From Bemisia tabaci (taxonomy: Eukaryota > Arthropoda > Insecta > Hemiptera > Aleyrodidae), in NCBI RefSeq assembly GCF_918797505.1, contig NC_092801.1, forward strand, positions 29,480,477 to 29,544,476: a stretch of DNA of 64,000 nt, in the 5' to 3' direction. Below the pieces are notes generated by a model. That model did not search any database. It saw only the letters and a program-made list of their open reading frames with translations, and was not told the DNA's origin. How positions within the stretch are numbered: the stretch's first letter is position 1; each line of letters opens with the position of its first letter. Position numbers and translations under genes: made by a program. Below, piece by piece: positions 28,601 through 34,600 of the stretch.

Positions 28601-31600
28601 AGCGTTTCTATTACCCATCCCGGTAAATATATCATACATATTTTTGATACCAGATACCATCATCACACATCACCAACTACAACAGCGGGGACTTCTTTGT
28701 GCCCTTGATGCTCGGGACCAAGGGGAGAGGCGCCGACATTATCGTGAGTGACTTACCACGCGAGGAAATGATCGCATCTTGGCATTCAGTCGCCCAATAT
28801 GGATGCTTCGTCAACCTGAACGAAGAAATGCCTGCTGAATATGCTCAGCTTCCGATGAGCCAGTTTCTCAAGTCTGTCAGTTATTTCAGCTACTCCATGT
28901 CAGATATCCTGTCTCTGCCCAATTATCGCAAGAAGCAGCTACACAGATTGGTCGACGAGTTCTTGAAATCGAAACAGGCCGTCGCTATTCCACACAAAAC
29001 GGCATCTATCGACGAGATGCGGTATCGACCAGGGTGAGTTTACTAGTATTTTTGATCATTTGGACCGCGTTAAGCAGAAAGGAACCGAGCCACATCAGCA
29101 ATCGCCAAATTTAACTGGGCAATTTTATTTTTTACGAGAAAATGTTTCGGTGAATTCCTTTGAAAATTTTAAGAAATTTGCCTCGTGCAATGCAGGAAAT
29201 TCACTGAAATTTGCAGAAAGATCCGCACAACGTGTTTCATGTAAAAAATTGAATTGCCTACTTCAATTTGGCAATAGCAGATGTGCCTTGGTTCCTTTCT
29301 GCTTAACGCGGTCCAATAATTCTGAAAATAATAGGTCTGTCGAGTACGATAGCTCATGTCACACGATCGAACCGAGCTATCAAAATAGCAAGGTCATGTG
29401 TTTTGATTGGGACTGAGCATCGAATAAGCCAATCACAGTCTTTGATAGGATGCGACCTCGTCCATTTGACGGCTAGATTTGATCGTGTAACATTGGCTAA
29501 GAGATAAAGTCGACTGCTCAGCCATTTTTCGGTAAAATTGCATGAATGCCACGTATAGTCATACGCAGACACGCATTTATTTATATTATGAAAAATACCA
29601 AACCGTTAACCGGAGCAATGTCAAATCACGAGTTTAAAAAAGTCTGAAGTAAACTCATTTGCACAATCATCAAAATCTACATTGTGAAGTTTCAATGTCT
29701 TATGAAGAGAGTCAGGTTAAATCTCTAAAATGACGAATACTTTTATGATGAATTGGACGTTTTCGTGCTGAAAAATACCGAGTGGAAATGAATATAATCA
29801 AAAGGAACTGTGTGCATAGGGTTTACCTGCTACATACAAATAGTTTCTTTTGATTCTGTTCATTTATAAATGATCTCTTTTCGCTTGAATACCCCCGATT
29901 CGTTTTAAGTTTTGAATGTATGCTTTCTTTAGACGCAATTTTTTCTCCTGTTTTTCATTTGTTTTATTTCATTTTGCTAACTGATTTCTAGACTGATGAA
30001 AACTACTCAAAAGGAGGGAGCAAAAATTGTTCTCACATTACCAACTACACATCTGTGCCAGAATGATCGAGTAAAAATAGATCACGGGTGCAAGTTGACT
30101 CAATACGATCCGGAACAGGTCTACGTTATTTTGAGTAAGATTTTAATTATTTTTTATCTTTTTGAATGTGTTCTGCGACTGTTACAAAACGAATATCATA
30201 GTGTCTTAACGTGAATGTTGAGCATTTAAATGCTAGTTGAACATGTGTATCAAGTATTCAATTCATTTTTGGATCGATGGCTGAGAGAAACTTCCGCATA
30301 GTCCTGAAGAAAGTTCTGTATGGCCGTAAACTGACTGATAGATCTACCAATATTTGGGGCTGAATCTAAAGGATTGCATATCAAAGCCCATAAATGTTCT
30401 ATAGCCTGTTTCCTAAAAATAAGGAGAGCATATTGACTTGGAAGGCTCTTCCTGATTCAGGGCCGGATTAAGGGGGTGGCCACATGGGTCGCGGTCCATG
30501 GCGGCAAATCTAGGGGGCGGCAAATTTTGCAATTTTTTTAAATGTAGGTATAAAAAAATCGGATCTAGAAAAAAAAATTACAAACGAGAAAAGGCTACAA
30601 AATCTCTCATTTCCTGAGAGTATAGTAACTTATAATTTTGTCGTCTTTCAGTGATACAAGAGACAGCACCTTTAATTAGTCGAATTAAGAGAGAAACCAA
30701 ACACACAATTTGGCCCGGAACGGCGCGACTTAGGGAGAAATGATGACGAGGGCTTGAGATGAAAAAGAGAGGCCCTCGGCGCGGCAATCGGCATGTAACA
30801 CATCTTAGCGCCTACAAGACTGCACGAATACTTCACGCATTTCATCAAACACAGTGCGGTATGCGGTCAGCCTGAAACGCATAGCGCCTACAAGACTGCG
30901 TGAATACTTCACGCATTGCGCCAAACACGGTGCGGTCGGCGCGGCGCGGCGGCGGAAGTTAAAATCATTAAACCAAATTTTGTGTTTGTTCTTTCATAAT
31001 TTTTTCGTTCATTTCTTATGAATGGAAGGCCTTGTCCATTAGAGATAGGTCTACGAAACTTGACTTTCGCGCAAAGTTCCGTGACTTTTTGCTAGTGTTG
31101 ACAGGGCTTCCCAAAAAATGTGTTCAACACGAGTAAACGCGTCTCATGCACCCCTCCCCCGCTGGCACATTCACTTGATGGATTTATTGATGTTTCAAAA
31201 CGAATGAGAAGGGGGCGGCAAAGTACAGGCGGCCCATGGGTGGCAAGTAGGAAAATCCGGCCCTGTCCTGATTAATAAAATATTTACGCTTGATGTTTAT
31301 TTCATTACGATGTGTTTTATTTTTTCTCGCCAAAATTACATTACAAAAGCATATATGTCAGCACACCTTTCCGCTCAAAGAGATGGACAGACTGCAAACA
31401 CTCACATGAAATGTATCCTAAAATCATGTGTCTGTTGAATAAAAAAGATGCCTTCAACTGCGTAGATCATTCGTGGGTAAAGTTGCACGAGATTAGAGTT
31501 TTGACGTGGCTTTTAGGCATTTCAGTAACACTTCATGTAACTTTTTTGAAATGTTACCCTCAAAATCTCTATTCAGTTGAGTGTACCTCTTGTGTCCTAC

Positions 31601-34600
31601 AGACCTACCACCTGAATTTATTTTACAGGTTCCAATTTAAAGAGGTCTGCCTCCTTAATTGAATGGCTTCTAGATCGCAACGTAAACAAAATCGTGTTGG
31701 CAACGACAGAGTCAATCGGCAGCTCACACGCCGCTCGAAAAATCAACGAACACGTATCGAAACAAAACGCATCCGTTCTCATGACGTCAGCCAGCAAGGC
31801 CCGATCTCCATCCGGTGCTGAGGAGCTTTTAGCGCAAGCCACGGTGCTTGGGGAGGTCACGGCAATTTTTTCTGTGGCATTTGTAAGGCTCATTTTATTT
31901 CAAGAAACACTTCAGAAATGTTCATAATGTACACCCAATTCTATCACCTCTTACAGCCCAATAGGTGGTTAAAATTGGATTAGAGTTCTGAGGGCCGTTC
32001 AAGTGTTACGTAACGCACTTAGGGAGGAGAGAGGGGGTTGAGCTGGCGTTACGGCGCCTTGCAACGGGGGAGAGGTGGTTCAATCTTAGCGTTACGTAAC
32101 TAATCCGAGCCGTGGGGGAAAAGAAACTTTGAAAAAAAAACCGTCCAAAAAATTGCAGATTTTTTGTAGAGGAATTTTTTTGAAAATGAGAGAGGAGGTC
32201 AGGCCAGCGTTCCGTAATTCAAACGTAGGGCTGCGTTATGGGTGCGTTACAAGAGGGGGATAAAAAAATTGGAAGAAATGCGTTACGTAATATTTGATTT
32301 TTTTTTGTATCACTAGATGGTTTTAAAATTTCCAAGGAAACACCCAGATCTGTAGTAACGTTTGGCCTAACAGCTAAACTGCACAAGACAAATTTGTAAA
32401 ACATTTGGAAGAGCTTAGTGCAACTAGAAATTTATTATTGAATGACACATTTCGATTAAATTATCACATGTTATGATGTCACATATATTTAGTGACGATT
32501 TTTACGTTCAGAAATTTTATTTGCACACCCTTATTAACTTCTTCCCTCTGCTCAGGACATGAATACAGAGATCGTTAAAAATATCCAGAATGCCGCAAGG
32601 AAGTTGAACAAGTCGTGTTCTATCATTAATATTTGGGATGAAAGCAGTGCCATCTCTTTTGACGACTCGATTTCTATCGTTTGTGACAGCCATCTTGACT
32701 ACACCCAAGCCCTCAACCATTCCTCCCTCCTATCCGCGGGATCTATAGTATGTGTCACCAAGAAGAGGACGGAAACCATTCAGCCAAGAAAAAAAGGTGT
32801 GAATTCCTGTTGATCTGAGGATAAGATAGTGTCAAACTTATTTCAGTAGGCTTTCTCGACTACATATGATTTCATTTTCTTGCAGATTATGTCTCACAAT
32901 ATGGTTCAAGTAAGTATTAAGGAAGTGCGCTCCAGCTAGAATTGTATTTAGCAAATGGGTAGTTTTTATAGGAGGATTGAAAACAAACAAATGGTAGGAA
33001 ATAAAACATAATAATAGGAGCTCTGCAAAACGATAATCCGGATAGCGGAACTTGGCTGTTTTGAAAACGCCTTCAAATGCGGCGTAATACCTCACGCATT
33101 CCGGAGGGTTCAAATAGTTGTATCATTGCGCCTTAGAAATGCGCCGGAAGATTACAATCGAAATAGCCTTATACACGCTGGCTTTATCGATTTCTTTGAC
33201 ATTTTTGCAGTGGTGAATGCATAGCTAAAATGCGCTCCAGCCAGAAGTGTATTCAGCAAATGAGTAGTTTTTATAGGAGGATTGAAAACAAACGAATGGT
33301 AGGAAATAAAACATAATAATAGGAACTCTGCAAAACAGTAATCCGGATAGCGGAACTTGGCTATTTTGAAAACGCCTTCAAATGCGACATGATACCTCAC
33401 GCATTCCGGAGAGTTCAAATAGTTGTATTATTGCGCCTTAGGAATTCGACGGAAAATTACAATAATTTTTCCAATTTTCAGATGACAGTGAAATTCCGGC
33501 GGATAAGATCACTGATTATTTGCCTTCATCTATAGAGGAATTGGATATGATTGGTCAATGTTTATCAGCGAAAGATACTGTTAGTTCAAGCGAGGAATGT
33601 GCCAAATTTTTTCCAGTTCCTTCCAGGGCAATTTCCGAGATCAGCCGAACTGACACAAGGCCCGTTTTTCTTATCCCTGCTTTTTGTGAGACGCAACTAC
33701 GGCCGCTTATTTCTAGGTTAATGTATCCCTGCTTTGTCGCTCATGTCCACCACAAAGCTCCATCGATCAACCAAGTCGTTTTGAATCTTCTAAGGGTAAG
33801 TTGATGGAAGACCTCCTCGAATAAAATTTATGCCATACAATGAAAATGAATACGTAAATCAGCTTTCAGACAGTTTTTGAATAGTTTAATATGTTGATTG
33901 TAAGTTTGGGATCACTTTTCAATGTTTCCTAGTTTCAAAATGTACACATCCAATTTATCTAAAAAAAATCCGACAGTGTATAGTGTGAGAAAAATGATTT
34001 GGGATTTGAACTGAATTTACCTAAAATAAATTAGGAGTATATAGTTGCTGCTCGCATATAATTCCGTCAGATGGTCCTCAATTTATGAATTCATATATTA
34101 GAGAGTTCCATCGATTATTTTTAAGAACGACAAATTTTCTTGGAATGAACTATGTGATACGTCCCTAAAACGGTCTTTTACGTTCGTTTCGTTATCTATT
34201 TAATACAGAAGATATTTAGTAATTTCAACTATTTCCATTAAACTTGACTCCTGCACTTTCTCGAATGACCGGTGCGCTAAAGTGCAGGTTTTACAATAAT
34301 TTTTCGTCGAGTCAATCAATTCTCTCCAAAAATGAACATTTTCATTTGTGAAAGGCTCTCAAGGGCATTAATTTACATAAAAATCCGAAACTCATGTGAT
34401 AATATTTTTTTTTTTTTTTCAAAAAAAGAATAGAAAATTGCCTACGATGAATTTTATCCAAGAATCAAAGCTGTGCTTTAAATGTACAGAACCACAACCC
34501 ATCGACACAAATTTTCTCATTTGTTGGTTTTTTCCCACTTGGAAATTGATAAAACATGTGTCAATTTTTGCATTGCAATCATTGATTCGCATTTCCCGAC

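Noticed and set aside
32838..33418. Two similar minus-strand frames of about 90 codons
   Set aside because: They arise from the two units of a tandem repeat and read antisense to gene A.
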